Notes under the pieces: generated by a model
Database searches by the model: none
The model's input: the letters and a program-made list of their open reading frames with translations, nothing else
What the model was told of the DNA's origin: nothing
Translations under genes and position numbers: made by a program
Source of the DNA: Streptococcus parasanguinis CC87K
GTDB lineage: Bacteria > Bacillota > Bacilli > Lactobacillales > Streptococcaceae
Direction: 5' to 3'
Assembly (NCBI RefSeq): GCF_000507765.1
Contig: NZ_KI669403.1
Span: forward strand, 159,706 to 223,705
Length of the DNA: 64,000 nucleotides
In this document: positions 14,582 to 25,574 of the stretch, one piece after another
Layout: every line of letters begins with the position of its first letter
Numbering within the stretch: position 1 is the stretch's first letter

Positions 14582-15340
14582 TCAATCCTTTTTCCATTTT
14601 AGAATGTTTTTTTCTAATTGGTCAACGAGAAACATACCGAGTAAACTAATAGCAGAAATCAATACAATGATCGCAAACATCGTATCATACTGAAATAACT
14701 TCTTCGATTGGATCATATAGACCCCCAATCCATCAAAACCTCCTAACCATTCTGAAACTACCGTACTGATAAAAGCATAGGAAACGCTCACACGTAAACC
14801 TGCAAAAAAATAAGGAAGCGCTGCAGGAATTTTATAATGAGCTAAGGTCTGAAAGCTGTTGGCTTGCATAATCTGAAACAATCTCAGAATATCTTGATCG
14901 CAATGCCGAAAACCATCTAACAGACTGACTACGATGGGAAATACCACCGTAATAATGATCAAAACCAGTTTTGGAAGCATACCATAACCAAACCAAAGAA
15001 CCAGGATAGGGGCCAAGGCAATCGTCGGAATGGTTTGAATAACAACCATAAAAGGATAGACCAGATCATTCACCCATTGAAAACTATCCATGAGAATCGC
15101 AAATCCAGCAGCAAGAAGAATCCCTATAACAAGTCCGATCAAGGCCACTTGAAGGGTAGATAAACTGTGATGTATCAGGAGAGCTCGATCTCGTACAAAA
15201 GCATTCCCAATTTCAAGTGGCGTTGGTAATACAAATTTGGGGAGGATATTTAAAAATCCTGCTAACTGCCATAAGACAAGAAGACTGCTAAAACCTGCAA
15301 ATCCTATCAATTGTTTTGAATATCTTTTTACAAGAGACAT
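14582..15340 (-). CDS. thiX: ABC transporter permease, thiamin-precursor uptake (ThiX-like)
   Basis: 252 residues with six predicted membrane helices and a binding-protein-dependent transport inner-membrane domain of the SsuC/TauC type. The cytoplasmic EAA-like loop is around FQIMQANSFQTLAHYKIPAALPY. It is the first gene of the thiXYZ operon, about 90 bases downstream of the TPP riboswitch. AAGGAGGTTACG precedes the ATG. Confidence 0.88.
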   Translation of the reverse strand: MSLVKRYSKQLIGFAGFSSLLVLWQLAGFLNILPKFVLPTPLEIGNAFVRDRALLIHHSLSTLQVALIGLVIGILLAAGFAILMDSFQWVNDLVYPFMVVIQTIPTIALAPILVLWFGYGMLPKLVLIIITVVFPIVVSLLDGFRHCDQDILRLFQIMQANSFQTLAHYKIPAALPYFFAGLRVSVSYAFISTVVSEWLGGFDGLGVYMIQSKKLFQYDTMFAIIVLISAISLLGMFLVDQLEKNILKWKKD

Positions 15341-15361
15341 CGTAACCTCCTTTCACACAAA

Positions 15362-15388
15362 TAAAAAACGCCTCCAAAATAGGAGACG
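15362..15388 (-). terminator. Riboswitch-controlled attenuator of thiXYZ
   Basis: On the minus strand CGTCTCC / GGAGGCG stem (one G-U) with a short A/T loop followed by TTTTTT. It lies between the TPP aptamer and the thiX start, so TPP binding probably favours this terminator. Confidence 0.85.
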
Positions 15389-15428
15389 GATTGCACAAGG
15401 TCACTCATAACGAAAAATACATTTCATT

Positions 15429-15507
15429 TGTTTCCTACGCTGGCATTACCCAGATCAGGTGCGGTCGAAGCTTACACTTCCTCTCAGACTGTACACAGAC
15501 TCCCATA
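15429..15507 (-). promoter_or_regulatory. TPP riboswitch (THI element)
   Basis: Minus-strand landmarks match the THI-box consensus in order: GGGAGTC, CTGAGAGG, ACCGCACCTGATC, TGGGTAATGCCAGCGTAGGA. The aptamer senses thiamin pyrophosphate and switches off the uptake operon. A -10 TATAAT on the minus strand (15515-15520) lies just upstream, without a clear -35. Confidence 0.96.
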
Positions 15508-15550
15508 TGTATTTATTATAATAACTGATTTAGACGATAAAAGCAAGGAA

Positions 15551-15823
15551 TTAATCCAAATAACGAATTAAATTCTTCTCTGTCAAAATATCTGAATAGG
15601 TGTAAGACTCCACGTAGGTATTAGCTGGTTCACCTGGTAAACTATTGTCGTTCGTATACTCGATAATAAATAAAGAAGGATAGACCTCAATCAAGCGTCC
15701 AAATTTATTTTTTTGACGTTTCCGTCCATTTTCAAGTGTCATTTCAACCACTTGTCCTTCATGAGCCTTGATCTCTTCCTTAATTTTTTTCATTTTTGCA
15801 ACATCTGTAAATGCATCACTCAT
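15551..15823 (-). CDS. veg: Veg family protein
   Basis: 90 residues, the standard Veg length. The conserved core is HEGQVVEMTLENGRKR, with an SH3-like small beta fold expected. Veg in Bacillus affects biofilm gene expression; its direct activity is unclear. It follows dnaC with a one-base gap and is probably cotranscribed with gdpP-rplI-dnaC. Confidence 0.88.
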   Translation of the reverse strand: MSDAFTDVAKMKKIKEEIKAHEGQVVEMTLENGRKRQKNKFGRLIEVYPSLFIIEYTNDNSLPGEPANTYVESYTYSDILTEKNLIRYLD

Positions 15824-15824
15824 C

Positions 15825-17183
15825 TTATTGATCCTCTCTCTTTGAAATACTTGAGAATTTATTGTATTCCTTTTGGAATATTAATTCGACTGTCCCACGC
15901 GCACCTGAACGGTTTTTCTCAATAATCACTTCAACCGTATTATTGGGCATTCCATCTTCTTCCTCTTCACCAGCTCGATCATAATAATCATCACGGTACA
16001 AGAAAGCAACAATATCCGCATCCTGCTCAATCGATCCAGATTCACGAATATCAGAAAGAACAGGACGTTTGTCTTGGCGCTGTTCCACACCACGTGATAG
16101 CTGACTCAAAGCAATAACGGGAACTTTTAGTTCCTTCGCCAAAATCTTTAACTGACGAGAAATTTCTGAAACTTCCTGTTGACGGTTTTCTCTTCCAGTT
16201 CCTGTAATCAGCTGCAGGTAGTCAATCAGAATAAGACCGAGATTGCCTGTTTCCTGCGCTAATTTTCTTGCTCTCGAACGAATCTCAGTGATCCGAATTC
16301 CTGGGGTATCATCGATGTAAATACTCGCATTGGCCAAATTTCCTTGAGCAATGGCATATTTCCGCCACTCTTCATCCGTCAATTGACCTGTACGAATCGA
16401 ATGGGATTCAATCAAGCCTTCAGCTGCTAACATCCGGTCAACCAAACTTTCAGCACCCATTTCTAATGAGAAAATAGCCACTGTCTTATCCAACTTTGTC
16501 CCGATATTTTGAGCAATATTTAGAGCAAAGGCTGTTTTCCCTACTGCAGGACGAGCCGCTAAAATAATCAATTCTTCCTCATGTAGCCCTGTCGTCATAT
16601 GGTCCAAATCGCGATAGCCTGTCGCAATACCCGTAACATCAGAGGTTTGAAGCGAGCGGGCTTCCAAGCTACCAAAATTTATATTCAAGATGTCTCGAAT
16701 ATTTTTAAATCCACTACGATTTGCGTTTTCACTAACATCAATCAGAGCTTTTTCAGCACCCGCAATGATTTCATCTGAAGGACTTGCACCATCATAAGCT
16801 TGATTAATACTTTCCGTTAATCGAGAGATCAATCGACGTAAAACAGCTTTTTCGGCAACAATTTTCGCGTAATACTCTGCGTTAGCTGAAGTTGGTACCG
16901 AATTAATGACTTCTACCAAATAGGAGAGACCGCCAATATTTTGGAGATCCCCCTGACTATCTAAAATATTTCGAACAGTCGTCGCATCAATCGCATCCCC
17001 GCGGTCAGCTAGATCGATCATGGCTTTAAAAATCAAACGGTGCGAGTACTTAAAGAAATCGCCAGGCTCGATATATTCACGAACAAAGACCAATTTCCCC
17101 TCATCAATAAAAATGGCTCCCAACACTGATTGTTCAGCTTGGATATCTTGAGGTTGTGTTCGTAATTCCTCTATCTCAGCCAT
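15825..17183 (-). CDS. dnaC: Replicative DNA helicase (DnaB-type)
   Basis: 452 residues. The N-terminal DnaB domain (about 10-110) is followed by a RecA-like DnaB C domain with ARPAVGKTA (Walker A, 210-218), FSLEM, LILIDYLQLI (Walker B region), and the SRGVEQRQDKRP and SGSIEQDAD motifs. The hexamer unwinds DNA at the fork. Gene order rplI-dnaC is conserved in Firmicutes. In Gram-positive naming it is dnaC (dnaB in E. coli). Confidence 0.96.
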   Translation of the reverse strand: MAEIEELRTQPQDIQAEQSVLGAIFIDEGKLVFVREYIEPGDFFKYSHRLIFKAMIDLADRGDAIDATTVRNILDSQGDLQNIGGLSYLVEVINSVPTSANAEYYAKIVAEKAVLRRLISRLTESINQAYDGASPSDEIIAGAEKALIDVSENANRSGFKNIRDILNINFGSLEARSLQTSDVTGIATGYRDLDHMTTGLHEEELIILAARPAVGKTAFALNIAQNIGTKLDKTVAIFSLEMGAESLVDRMLAAEGLIESHSIRTGQLTDEEWRKYAIAQGNLANASIYIDDTPGIRITEIRSRARKLAQETGNLGLILIDYLQLITGTGRENRQQEVSEISRQLKILAKELKVPVIALSQLSRGVEQRQDKRPVLSDIRESGSIEQDADIVAFLYRDDYYDRAGEEEEDGMPNNTVEVIIEKNRSGARGTVELIFQKEYNKFSSISKREDQ

Positions 17184-17208
17184 AAAAAAACCTTTCTATC
17201 GATCGTGT

Positions 17209-17661
17209 TTACCCTTCGTTTACACGAATATTAATCACACCTGTAACATCTTGATAAATTTTTACAGGGACGTCAATCAAACCTGTTGAACGAATTGGAG
17301 TGGAAACTTGGATATGACGTTTATCAATCTTAATGCCAAATTGTTTCTCAAGTTCTTCTGCAATCTTTTTATTGGTAATAGAGCCGAAAGTACGGCCATC
17401 TGGCCCAATTTTTTCAGTGAATTGAACAACAGTTGCTTCTTCTTCTAATTTTGCTTTAATCTTTTGCGCTTCCGCTAACAATTCAGCATGCGCTTTTTCT
17501 TCTGACTTTTGCTTTCCACGAAGTTCACCGATTGCTTGGGCATTGGCTTCTTTCGCAAGATTTTTCTTGATCAAAAAGTTTTGTGCATAACCAGTAGGTA
17601 CTTCTTTAATTTCGCCTTTTTTACCTTTACCTTTTACATCCGCTAAGAAAATAACTTTCAT
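17209..17661 (-). CDS. rplI: 50S ribosomal protein L9
   Basis: 150 residues. The N-terminal L9 domain carries the diagnostic [20 protein letters not shown], then a long connecting helix and a C-terminal globular domain. It binds 23S rRNA at the L1-side of the 50S subunit. The start overlaps the gdpP stop by 4 bases (ATGA), so it is coupled. Confidence 0.97.
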   Translation of the reverse strand: MKVIFLADVKGKGKKGEIKEVPTGYAQNFLIKKNLAKEANAQAIGELRGKQKSEEKAHAELLAEAQKIKAKLEEEATVVQFTEKIGPDGRTFGSITNKKIAEELEKQFGIKIDKRHIQVSTPIRSTGLIDVPVKIYQDVTGVINIRVNEG

Positions 17662-19634
17662 TCTACATTCTCCTTTTCAATAGTTACTTCGTTTTCAATA
17701 GTCTCAATCAGTTGTTGACGAATACTCATCAAATCTTGACCCTCAATTTGAGAGGCTGCCGAGTTGAAATGACCTCCTCCGCCAAGCTGTTCCATGATAC
17801 GCTGTACATTGACTTTGCTTCGACTTCGTGCAGAAATCGAGACAGTCCCACTTTGATTACAAGCAATGACAAAGGTTGCTTCCACCTCAGACATGGCCAG
17901 CATACTATCAGCTGCTTTACTAATAGTTACTGAATCATAGGCTTTAGTCGTATTGGCACAAGCTACGATGATATGCGGCAAAATCTTTTCACCAGTCAAG
18001 ATCAGTTCGTTCACTTCGCGGTACTCATCAAACTGAATCGCAGAGATCTCCTGGATGGTTACACTATCACTACCTCTTGAACGAAGGTAACTCGCCACAT
18101 CAAAGGTCCGACTCGTAACACGTGCGGAGAAGTTCTTAGTATCCAGCATAATCCCAGCCATCAAGACACTAGCTTGAATCTTCGTTAACCGATTTTTCTT
18201 CGACTTCTGGAACTGAATAAGTTCACTAACCAATTCGCTCGCACTACTTGCTCCACTTTCAATATAGGTGATCAGAACATTTTCAGGGAAATCATCATCC
18301 CGACGGTGATGGTCAATGACAATAATCTGTTGAAATTCCTGATAAAACTCTTTTGAAAGAGTCAAGGCCGTCTTAGAATGGTCAACCATAATTAACAAAG
18401 AGCGATCCGTCACCATTTGCATGGCTTCCTCTAGGGGAAGGATTTTCGTCACCTGCTCTTCTTCTAGTTTCGCAATCGCTCTTGAAATATCACTAGCCAT
18501 TGCATGCGGGTCATAGACCACATAAGAGGAGGCCAAAATATTGCTAGAGAAAAACTGCATTCCCACAGACGCTCCTAAAGCATCCATATCCAAGTTTCTA
18601 TGTCCAACAATGAAGACTTGATCAACGGATTTAATTTTATCCGAAATAGCTGTCATCATAGCGCGTGTGCGAGTCCGAGTCCGCTTCACAGCTGAAGCTG
18701 TTCCACCACCAAAGAAAATAGGGTTTTTCTGTTCATCATTTTCTTTGACTACTGCTTGATCCCCACCACGAACTTCCGCAAGGTTCAGGTTCAAGAGAGC
18801 TACTTTACCTATTTCATCATGCTCTCCATCACCATACGAGAATCCCATACTTAGGGTAATTGGAAGTTCACGATTTTTTGCCTCTTCTCGGAATTGATCG
18901 ATGACTGAAAACTTCGATTCCATCAATTGTTCCAAGACCGTGTAATCTGTAAACAAATAGAAACGGTCCATTCCCACACGTCTGTAAAACATATGGTAGC
19001 GAGCTGTAAACTCTTCTACAAAGTTGGCAATAAAACTATTGATATTGCTAATATCAGAGTCTGAAATGACATCTTCCAGATCATCATAATTATCAACAGA
19101 GATAATACCGATAACAGGACGAGTTGTCACCAAGCCAACTGTTGCCTCATACTCACTAGATACATCAAAAAAGTAAACAACACTAGCTGTCTGATCAAAG
19201 TAAACAGAATATTTCTTATCGGCTACCGTGACATAATGACCTTTATCCTCAAACAAAGTATTGAGTAATTTTTTCAATGATTCAACATCAAAGTCCCCAT
19301 CATCTGTTGAAAAAATCAATTCAGCATAAGGGTTGAACCACTCTACTTCATTTGATTCTTCATTAATCTTGATAACTCCAACAGGCATTTTATCAAGGAG
19401 GGATGCTAATCCGCTTTCTGCCTGATGGTTAACATATTGTATTTGTTCTAATTCATCTAACTCTGAAATTTGTAACTGGTATTCAAATAAAGCAATCAAT
19501 CCAGCTAAGACTAAAAAAATTGCAATGAGAGTTACATAGCCTTTGCCAAAGATTCTTAAAAAAATTGCTAAAATTGCAAATGAAATAAAACCAATTAACA
19601 CATAATGGATGAACGATAAACGAAATTTTTTCAT
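17658..19634 (-). CDS. gdpP: Cyclic-di-AMP phosphodiesterase GdpP
   Basis: 658 residues from the ATG at 19634, chosen because AGAGG lies six to seven bases upstream and an extended -10 (TGGTATAAT, 19653-19658) lies about 20 bases upstream; the frame is open further upstream to 19817 but would lie outside this transcript. Two N-terminal membrane helices (about 5-55), a PAS-like domain, a degenerate GGDEF domain, then DHH ([15 protein letters not shown]) and DHHA1 ([10 protein letters not shown]) domains. It hydrolyses c-di-AMP to pApA and thereby affects osmotic balance and beta-lactam tolerance. It heads the gdpP-rplI-dnaC-veg group. Confidence 0.94.
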   Translation of the reverse strand: MKKFRLSFIHYVLIGFISFAILAIFLRIFGKGYVTLIAIFLVLAGLIALFEYQLQISELDELEQIQYVNHQAESGLASLLDKMPVGVIKINEESNEVEWFNPYAELIFSTDDGDFDVESLKKLLNTLFEDKGHYVTVADKKYSVYFDQTASVVYFFDVSSEYEATVGLVTTRPVIGIISVDNYDDLEDVISDSDISNINSFIANFVEEFTARYHMFYRRVGMDRFYLFTDYTVLEQLMESKFSVIDQFREEAKNRELPITLSMGFSYGDGEHDEIGKVALLNLNLAEVRGGDQAVVKENDEQKNPIFFGGGTASAVKRTRTRTRAMMTAISDKIKSVDQVFIVGHRNLDMDALGASVGMQFFSSNILASSYVVYDPHAMASDISRAIAKLEEEQVTKILPLEEAMQMVTDRSLLIMVDHSKTALTLSKEFYQEFQQIIVIDHHRRDDDFPENVLITYIESGASSASELVSELIQFQKSKKNRLTKIQASVLMAGIMLDTKNFSARVTSRTFDVASYLRSRGSDSVTIQEISAIQFDEYREVNELILTGEKILPHIIVACANTTKAYDSVTISKAADSMLAMSEVEATFVIACNQSGTVSISARSRSKVNVQRIMEQLGGGGHFNSAASQIEGQDLMSIRQQLIETIENEVTIEKENVE

Positions 19635-19755
19635 CATAAACCTCTTCTCGGAATTATACCATAAATAGAGGTAAAAAGCGAGGTTTCTCTCTATATTACA
19701 GAGAAAATTGACCAGCAAAAAGCTCTTCCTCCACTTCACTACTTTGTAAACAAGG

Positions 19756-19771
19756 TTTACAACTGTGTAAA
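19756..19771. repeat. 16-bp palindrome TTTACA-N4-TGTAAA (gdpP upstream)
   Basis: One of a recurring intergenic palindrome (also at 24067, 35520 and 38300, with variants at 27080 and 47396). A second overlapping dyad, GTAAAC-AAG-GTTTAC (19746-19760), precedes it. Confidence 0.6.
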
Positions 19772-19798
19772 CAGCAACAACAGATTTCAATCCATAAA

Positions 19799-19829
19799 AT
19801 TGAGGCTGAAACATCATCTCAGCCCCATT
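19799..19829 (-). terminator. mnmG terminator
   Basis: On the minus strand GGGGCTGA / TCAGCCTC stem (one G-U) a few bases after the mnmG stop, followed by AATTTTAT. Moderate strength. Confidence 0.65.
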
Positions 19830-19832
19830 TGA

Positions 19833-21743
19833 TTAGTGGTTTGCTTTGTTTTTGGAGATACTACGAGATTTACCTTCCAAGTAAACCATTAAAATAGAGA
19901 TATCCGCTGGATTGACACCTGAGATACGACTTGCTTGACCAATCGTTTCTGGATTAATTAATTTAAATTTTTGACGCGCTTCGGTTGCAATAGAGTCAAT
20001 ATCATCCCAGTCAATATTCGCAGGAATTCGTTTTTCTTCCATACGCTTCATTTTTTCGACTTGGTCCATTGCTTTTGAGATATAGCCTTCGTATTTAATT
20101 TCAGTTTCAATCAATTCAATGATTTTATCATCCAGTTCTTCAGCTGCAGGACCGATAAATTCTACCACATCTTGGTAAGAGACTTCTGGTCTTCGCAAGA
20201 ATTCTTTAGCAGTGACAGCATCTGTCAATGGTTTAAAGCCCATTGCAGCAACCTTCTCATTGGTTTCCTTTACAGGCTTTAACTTAATGCTATCCAAACG
20301 CTTCATCTCGTTTTCAAACTGATACTTCTTGGTTTCGAAACGTTGCCAACGTTCATCATCTACCAATCCAATTGCTCGTCCCATTTCTGTCAAGCGCATA
20401 TCGGCATTATCATGACGCAAAATCAGACGGTATTCTGCACGGCTTGTTAACAAACGATACGGTTCGATCGTTCCCTTTGTTACCAAGTCATCGATCATGA
20501 CCCCAATATAACCATCACTGCGTTTCAAAATGAGTTCTGGTTTTCCTTGGATTTTTAGAGCCGCATTGATCCCTGCAATAATCCCTTGACCAGCAGCCTC
20601 CTCATAGCCAGACGTTCCATTGGTTTGGCCAGCTGTAAAGAGACCTGAAATTTTCTTAGTTTCCAAAGTTGAGCGCAATTGATGAGGCAAAACCATATCA
20701 TACTCAATTGCATAACCCGTTCGCATCATTTCTGCCTTCTCAAGTCCCTTAATAGAATGGACGAGATCCCGTTGAACATCCTCTGGTAAACTCGTTGACA
20801 GCCCTTGAACATAGACTTCTTCTGTATTTCGTCCCTCAGGTTCTAAAAATAGTTGATGACGCTCTTTGTCAGCAAAACGGACAATTTTATCCTCAATGGA
20901 CGGACAATAGCGAGGACCTACTCCCTTTACAACCCCTGTAAACATAGGTGCCCGGTGTAAATTATTTTGGATAATCTCATGGCTATGCCCATTCGTATAA
21001 GTTAACCAACAAGGAACCTGATCCTTTACATAATCTTCATCACGCGATGTATAAGAAAAATGATTTGGAGCTTTATCTCCGGGTTGAATTTCCGTTTCGT
21101 CATAATTAATTGACGACGCCTTTACACGAGGTGGCGTCCCTGTTTTGAAACGTCCAATTTCTAATCCTAGCTGTTTGAGATTATCGGCCAAATTGATAGA
21201 AGCTAGACTATGATTAGGTCCTGATGAATACTTGAGATCTCCAATGATAATTTCTCCGCGTAAAGCTGTCCCAGTAGTGACAATAACAGCCTTTGCTCCA
21301 TATTCTTGGTGAGTTGCAGTCCTTACACCAACAACCTTACCATTCTCCACCAAAATCTCATCAATCATAGTTTGGCGAAGAGTTAAATTTTCTTGATTTT
21401 CAACCGTTTTCCGCATTTCTTTTGAGTAAAGTTCTTTGTCTGCTTGAGCCCGAAGTGCACGAACCGCAGGACCTTTACCAGTATTGAGCATTTTCATTTG
21501 GATGTAGGTCTTGTCGATATTTTTCGCCATTTCTCCACCGAGGGCATCGACTTCACGCACGACAATCCCCTTAGCAGAACCACCGATAGAGGGATTACAA
21601 GGCATAAAAGCCAGCATTTCAATGTTAATAGTCGCAAGTAAGACCTTACAACCCATACGGCTAGCAGCTAGAGAGGCTTCTACTCCCGCATGCCCCGCAC
21701 CGATTACAATGATATCGTATTCTTCAATAAAATTATAAGTCAT
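19833..21743 (-). CDS. mnmG: tRNA uridine-5-carboxymethylaminomethyl modification enzyme MnmG (GidA)
   Basis: 636 residues, normal length. FAD-binding motif [14 protein letters not shown] near residues 11-25, [13 protein letters not shown], the conserved GIDA signature [11 protein letters not shown], and the C-terminal tRNA-binding region ending in a basic tail. With MnmE it installs cmnm5U34 in tRNAs for Lys, Glu, Gln, Leu and Arg. It sits a short distance from mnmA, which thiolates the same wobble uridine. Confidence 0.97.
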   Translation of the reverse strand: MTYNFIEEYDIIVIGAGHAGVEASLAASRMGCKVLLATINIEMLAFMPCNPSIGGSAKGIVVREVDALGGEMAKNIDKTYIQMKMLNTGKGPAVRALRAQADKELYSKEMRKTVENQENLTLRQTMIDEILVENGKVVGVRTATHQEYGAKAVIVTTGTALRGEIIIGDLKYSSGPNHSLASINLADNLKQLGLEIGRFKTGTPPRVKASSINYDETEIQPGDKAPNHFSYTSRDEDYVKDQVPCWLTYTNGHSHEIIQNNLHRAPMFTGVVKGVGPRYCPSIEDKIVRFADKERHQLFLEPEGRNTEEVYVQGLSTSLPEDVQRDLVHSIKGLEKAEMMRTGYAIEYDMVLPHQLRSTLETKKISGLFTAGQTNGTSGYEEAAGQGIIAGINAALKIQGKPELILKRSDGYIGVMIDDLVTKGTIEPYRLLTSRAEYRLILRHDNADMRLTEMGRAIGLVDDERWQRFETKKYQFENEMKRLDSIKLKPVKETNEKVAAMGFKPLTDAVTAKEFLRRPEVSYQDVVEFIGPAAEELDDKIIELIETEIKYEGYISKAMDQVEKMKRMEEKRIPANIDWDDIDSIATEARQKFKLINPETIGQASRISGVNPADISILMVYLEGKSRSISKNKANH

Positions 21744-21751
21744 TTTTTCTC

Positions 21752-22207
21752 CTATTTTTCAAGATGGATGTGTCGTAATTTTCCGTCCCATTCTGGTAGG
21801 GCCGATTTTAAAAAGGCTGGTTTCAGGTCAACAGTATGTAAATCATCTAAAGCAATCCAACGGCAAGGTAATTGCTTGGTATCTTCCTGCATGACCAAAG
21901 GTGCATCTTCTAGCAAGTCCACCAAATAATGAAATTCAATGTTATGGTAGTGGATTCCAGCTTGTTCAAAGTGATTTTCAACCACGAAAGCTAACGGACC
22001 TGCTGTAGATGTGACACCAAGTTCCTCTTTGACTTCCCGAACTACAGCATCCTCTGTAGTTTCATTGACTTGAATAGCACCTCCGATTGTATAACAGCCG
22101 TCCTCATCTTCTATGACGAACAAGCGATTATCTTTTACAATCAAAGCAGTCGCCCTCACACCAAAAACAGTAGAACCTATTTTCGTTCGAAAATCCTGTT
22201 GCCTCAT
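21752..22207 (-). CDS. Nudix hydrolase
   Basis: 151 residues from the ATG at 22207, chosen for the GAAAGGAAGTAAA ribosome-binding site; the frame extends upstream without one. The Nudix box GX5EX7REUXEEXGU is intact ([21 protein letters not shown]...). Such enzymes hydrolyse nucleoside-diphosphate-linked substrates using Mg2+. The substrate cannot be told from sequence. It lies eight bases before mnmG, probably one transcript. Confidence 0.9.
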   Translation of the reverse strand: MRQQDFRTKIGSTVFGVRATALIVKDNRLFVIEDEDGCYTIGGAIQVNETTEDAVVREVKEELGVTSTAGPLAFVVENHFEQAGIHYHNIEFHYLVDLLEDAPLVMQEDTKQLPCRWIALDDLHTVDLKPAFLKSALPEWDGKLRHIHLEK

Positions 22208-22353
22208 TTTACTTCCTTTCGAAATCACACAAAAATAGTCAAAACTCTGAGAAGTGCAGGACAAAAAAGCCTGCAACATCCATGAGCTTTGACCATCATT
22301 TCTATTGCTTTTATTATTGTAGCAAATTGAGAAAATTTGTCAATTTAAATATA

Positions 22354-22776
22354 CTAACACTGACGGATTGCTTCAAAAACTCCTTTGTCAATCTCAACTG
22401 GATCAGAGAATGCATCTAGAACAATCCCTCTCACTGGAAACTTTCCTATCCTTTCTGCAGTAAATAAACAGTCCGTAAAAGGTATTTGCAGCCAAGAAAA
22501 ACGATCGTAATAATCTTTAGGAATATCCTGTTCCGTCAAGAAACAAGGATAAAAGTAGTCGTCTCCCTTTCGTAGAATATCCGGTTTTAGACGAACACCT
22601 TCTTGTTCATCACTCCCATCCATTAAAGAAGCATTAAAGGGAACCCAAACTTTAGATTGCTTCAATTCCTTGAACAAAGCTTCAATTGACTCCGTCGTTT
22701 TTTCCCTCAAATATTGTTTCTTATAATCAGAGATAGTCTTTGTATTCTCTATTTTTTTCTTAAAGAACTGAAACAC
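22354..22776 (-). CDS. SseB-family (SseB N-terminal domain-like) protein
   Basis: 140 residues beginning at a GTG (22776) with AGGAGGAACGAAA upstream. The central part (SKVWVPFNASL...GDDYFYPCFLTEQDIP) has the alternating pattern of SseB_N domain proteins, which are soluble and of unknown function. It lies between mnmA and the Nudix gene on the same strand. The family assignment is moderate. Confidence 0.7.
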   Translation of the reverse strand: MFQFFKKKIENTKTISDYKKQYLREKTTESIEALFKELKQSKVWVPFNASLMDGSDEQEGVRLKPDILRKGDDYFYPCFLTEQDIPKDYYDRFSWLQIPFTDCLFTAERIGKFPVRGIVLDAFSDPVEIDKGVFEAIRQC

Positions 22777-22797
22777 TTTCGTTCCTCCTAGAAAATT

Positions 22798-23943
<1,146 letters not shown>

Positions 23944-23945
23944 TC

Positions 23946-23986
23946 ACGATTGAAGGTCGTGGTTTGCTTCAACGATTGAAGGTCGT
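23946..23986. repeat. Two 15-bp direct repeats upstream of mnmA
   Basis: ACGATTGAAGGTCGT at 23946-23960 and again at 23972-23986, 26 bp apart start to start. They lie 27-67 bases before the mnmA ATG, in its leader or promoter. Confidence 0.8.
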
Positions 23987-24066
23987 TTTGAGCAGTTACC
24001 ATTTTAACACGCTTTATATTAGAAAACAAGCATCTTACTATTCTTTTGTTGATCAGGATCGATGGG

Positions 24067-24082
24067 TTTACAGGCCTGTAAA
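24067..24082. repeat. 16-bp palindrome TTTACA-GGCC-TGTAAA
   Basis: Perfect member of the recurring TTTACA-N4-TGTAAA palindrome, in the gap between mnmA and the LysM gene. Confidence 0.7.
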
Positions 24083-24087
24083 TATAA

Positions 24088-24116
24088 AAAGAGTCCTATT
24101 CAAGAACTCTTTTCAT
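24088..24116 (-). terminator. Terminator of the LysM gene
   Basis: On the minus strand AAAGAGTTC / GGACTCTTT stem (one G-U) with a TTGAATA loop, then TTTAT. It lies just past the stop codon. Confidence 0.75.
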
Positions 24117-24122
24117 ACGAAT

Positions 24123-24665
24123 TTAATACCAGCCATTTGCCAACCAGAAATTTTTAGCTGCTGACCATGATCCATAACGGCTGACAACATATTGATTGGC
24201 CACTTTTTCTTGGTTTGCAGGTGATAAATCACCATTCAAATAAGTGATAGTCAATTGGTAACGGCCATAATATTGGCCATTTTGTGCTGTATAACTACCA
24301 CTTGACTCTTTTTGGGCAATCCATTCCTTAGCAGCTGCATCTTCCGCACTCAAGCCATCTGAAGCAGAGACAGTAGTTGTTGCTTGTGTAGTATCCGTTT
24401 TACTAGCAGGAGCTTGCTCCGTAGTTTTCTGCGTTGTATTTGCATCTTCAATCTCAAGAACTTGACCAACTGAGATGAGATTCACGTTACTAATCTTATT
24501 TTTCTTAGCAATTGCATCAACCGTTGTGTTCTTCTCTTTAGCAATAGCTGATAAAGTATCACCTGATTTTACAGTATAAGAATCTGCATTCGCTACAATT
24601 GGAAGGAAAAGTCCTGCAAGTAAACTAAGTCCAATCATTCGTTTCATCATTTGTTTTTTATTCAT
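24123..24665 (-). CDS. Secreted LysM-domain wall protein with lysozyme-like C terminus
   Basis: 180 residues. Signal peptide 1-27 (cleavage after VANA), one LysM peptidoglycan-binding domain at about 29-73 ([17 protein letters not shown]), a Thr/Gln/Ala-rich linker, and a C-terminal 70-residue domain with the catalytic-type Glu in WIAQKESSGSY and a GRYQL motif, as in aggregation-promoting/transglycosylase-like proteins. It probably acts in wall turnover. Upstream, two copies of AAATATTTCA (24708 and 24739, three helical turns apart) may be regulator sites. It is divergent from the serine dehydratase operon, as in pneumococcus. Confidence 0.88.
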   Translation of the reverse strand: MNKKQMMKRMIGLSLLAGLFLPIVANADSYTVKSGDTLSAIAKEKNTTVDAIAKKNKISNVNLISVGQVLEIEDANTTQKTTEQAPASKTDTTQATTTVSASDGLSAEDAAAKEWIAQKESSGSYTAQNGQYYGRYQLTITYLNGDLSPANQEKVANQYVVSRYGSWSAAKNFWLANGWY

Positions 24666-24893
24666 TATTATGTACTCCTTTATTGGTATACCTCTATACT
24701 ACACAAGAAATATTTCATATTTATTGAAATAATGTGTCAAATATTTCAGTCAGATGTTAGAAATACTAAAAATCAAGGATAATATAAATGCTTTAAGTTC
24801 CCTTTAAGATTTCTCAGATATTTCGGGAAAAATAGAAGAAATCATCAGCCATATCTGATATAATGAAGTAAAGTGATCACAAAGGAGCAGAGC

Positions 24894-25565
24894 ATGAACT
24901 CTTTAAAATTCCAATCAGTTTTTGATATTATTGGACCTGTGATGATCGGCCCATCCAGTAGTCACACTGCAGGTGCTGTTCGAATTGGTAAAATTGTTTC
25001 TTCTATCTTTGGAGAGGAACCAAAAGAAGTTGAGTTCCAATTATTTAATTCCTTCGCCAAAACCTATCGTGGTCATGGAACAGATTTAGCCTTAGTAGCG
25101 GGCATCTTAGGAATGGACACGGATGATCCTAGAATCCCAGATAGTCTAAAAATTGCACATGAACGAGGCATTCGGATTGTTTGGTCTATTCAAAAAGAAA
25201 GCAATGCTCCTCACCCAAACACAACGACTATTACTGTTAAAAATGATCATAAAACGATTTCTGTCACTGGAATCTCAATTGGTGGTGGGAACATACAGGT
25301 TACTGAGTTAAATGGCTTTGCTATCTCGCTAAATATGAATACTCCAACCATTATCATTGTTCACCAGGACGTCCCTGGAATGATCGCTCATGTGACAGAA
25401 GCTCTTTCTCGCTATGATATTAACATTGCACAAATGAATGTGACGCGGGAAAAAGCTGGAGAAAAAGCGATTATGATTATAGAAGTTGACTCAAGGAGTT
25501 GTGAAGCAGCGATCGACGATATCCGTAAAATTCCTCATCTTCATAATGTCAACTTTTTCAAATAA
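24894..25565 (+). CDS. sdaAB: L-serine dehydratase, iron-sulfur-dependent, beta subunit
   Basis: 223 residues from the ATG at 24894 (AAAGGAGCAGAGC upstream; an in-frame start 21 bases earlier has no such site). The N-terminal SDH beta domain has IGPSSSHTAGAVRIG, followed by a C-terminal ACT domain (VPGMIAHVTEALSRYDINIAQ). With the alpha subunit it converts L-serine to pyruvate and ammonia. A TATAAT lies at 24859-24864 without a good -35. Nine bases separate it from the alpha-subunit gene. Confidence 0.95.
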   Translation: MNSLKFQSVFDIIGPVMIGPSSSHTAGAVRIGKIVSSIFGEEPKEVEFQLFNSFAKTYRGHGTDLALVAGILGMDTDDPRIPDSLKIAHERGIRIVWSIQKESNAPHPNTTTITVKNDHKTISVTGISIGGGNIQVTELNGFAISLNMNTPTIIIVHQDVPGMIAHVTEALSRYDINIAQMNVTREKAGEKAIMIIEVDSRSCEAAIDDIRKIPHLHNVNFFK

Positions 25566-25574
25566 GGAGTTCAT

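Noticed and set aside
19635..19817. Upstream extension of gdpP to 719 residues
   Set aside because: An extended -10 promoter lies inside the extension and the ribosome-binding site points to the ATG at 19634. Known GdpP proteins are about 655-660 residues.
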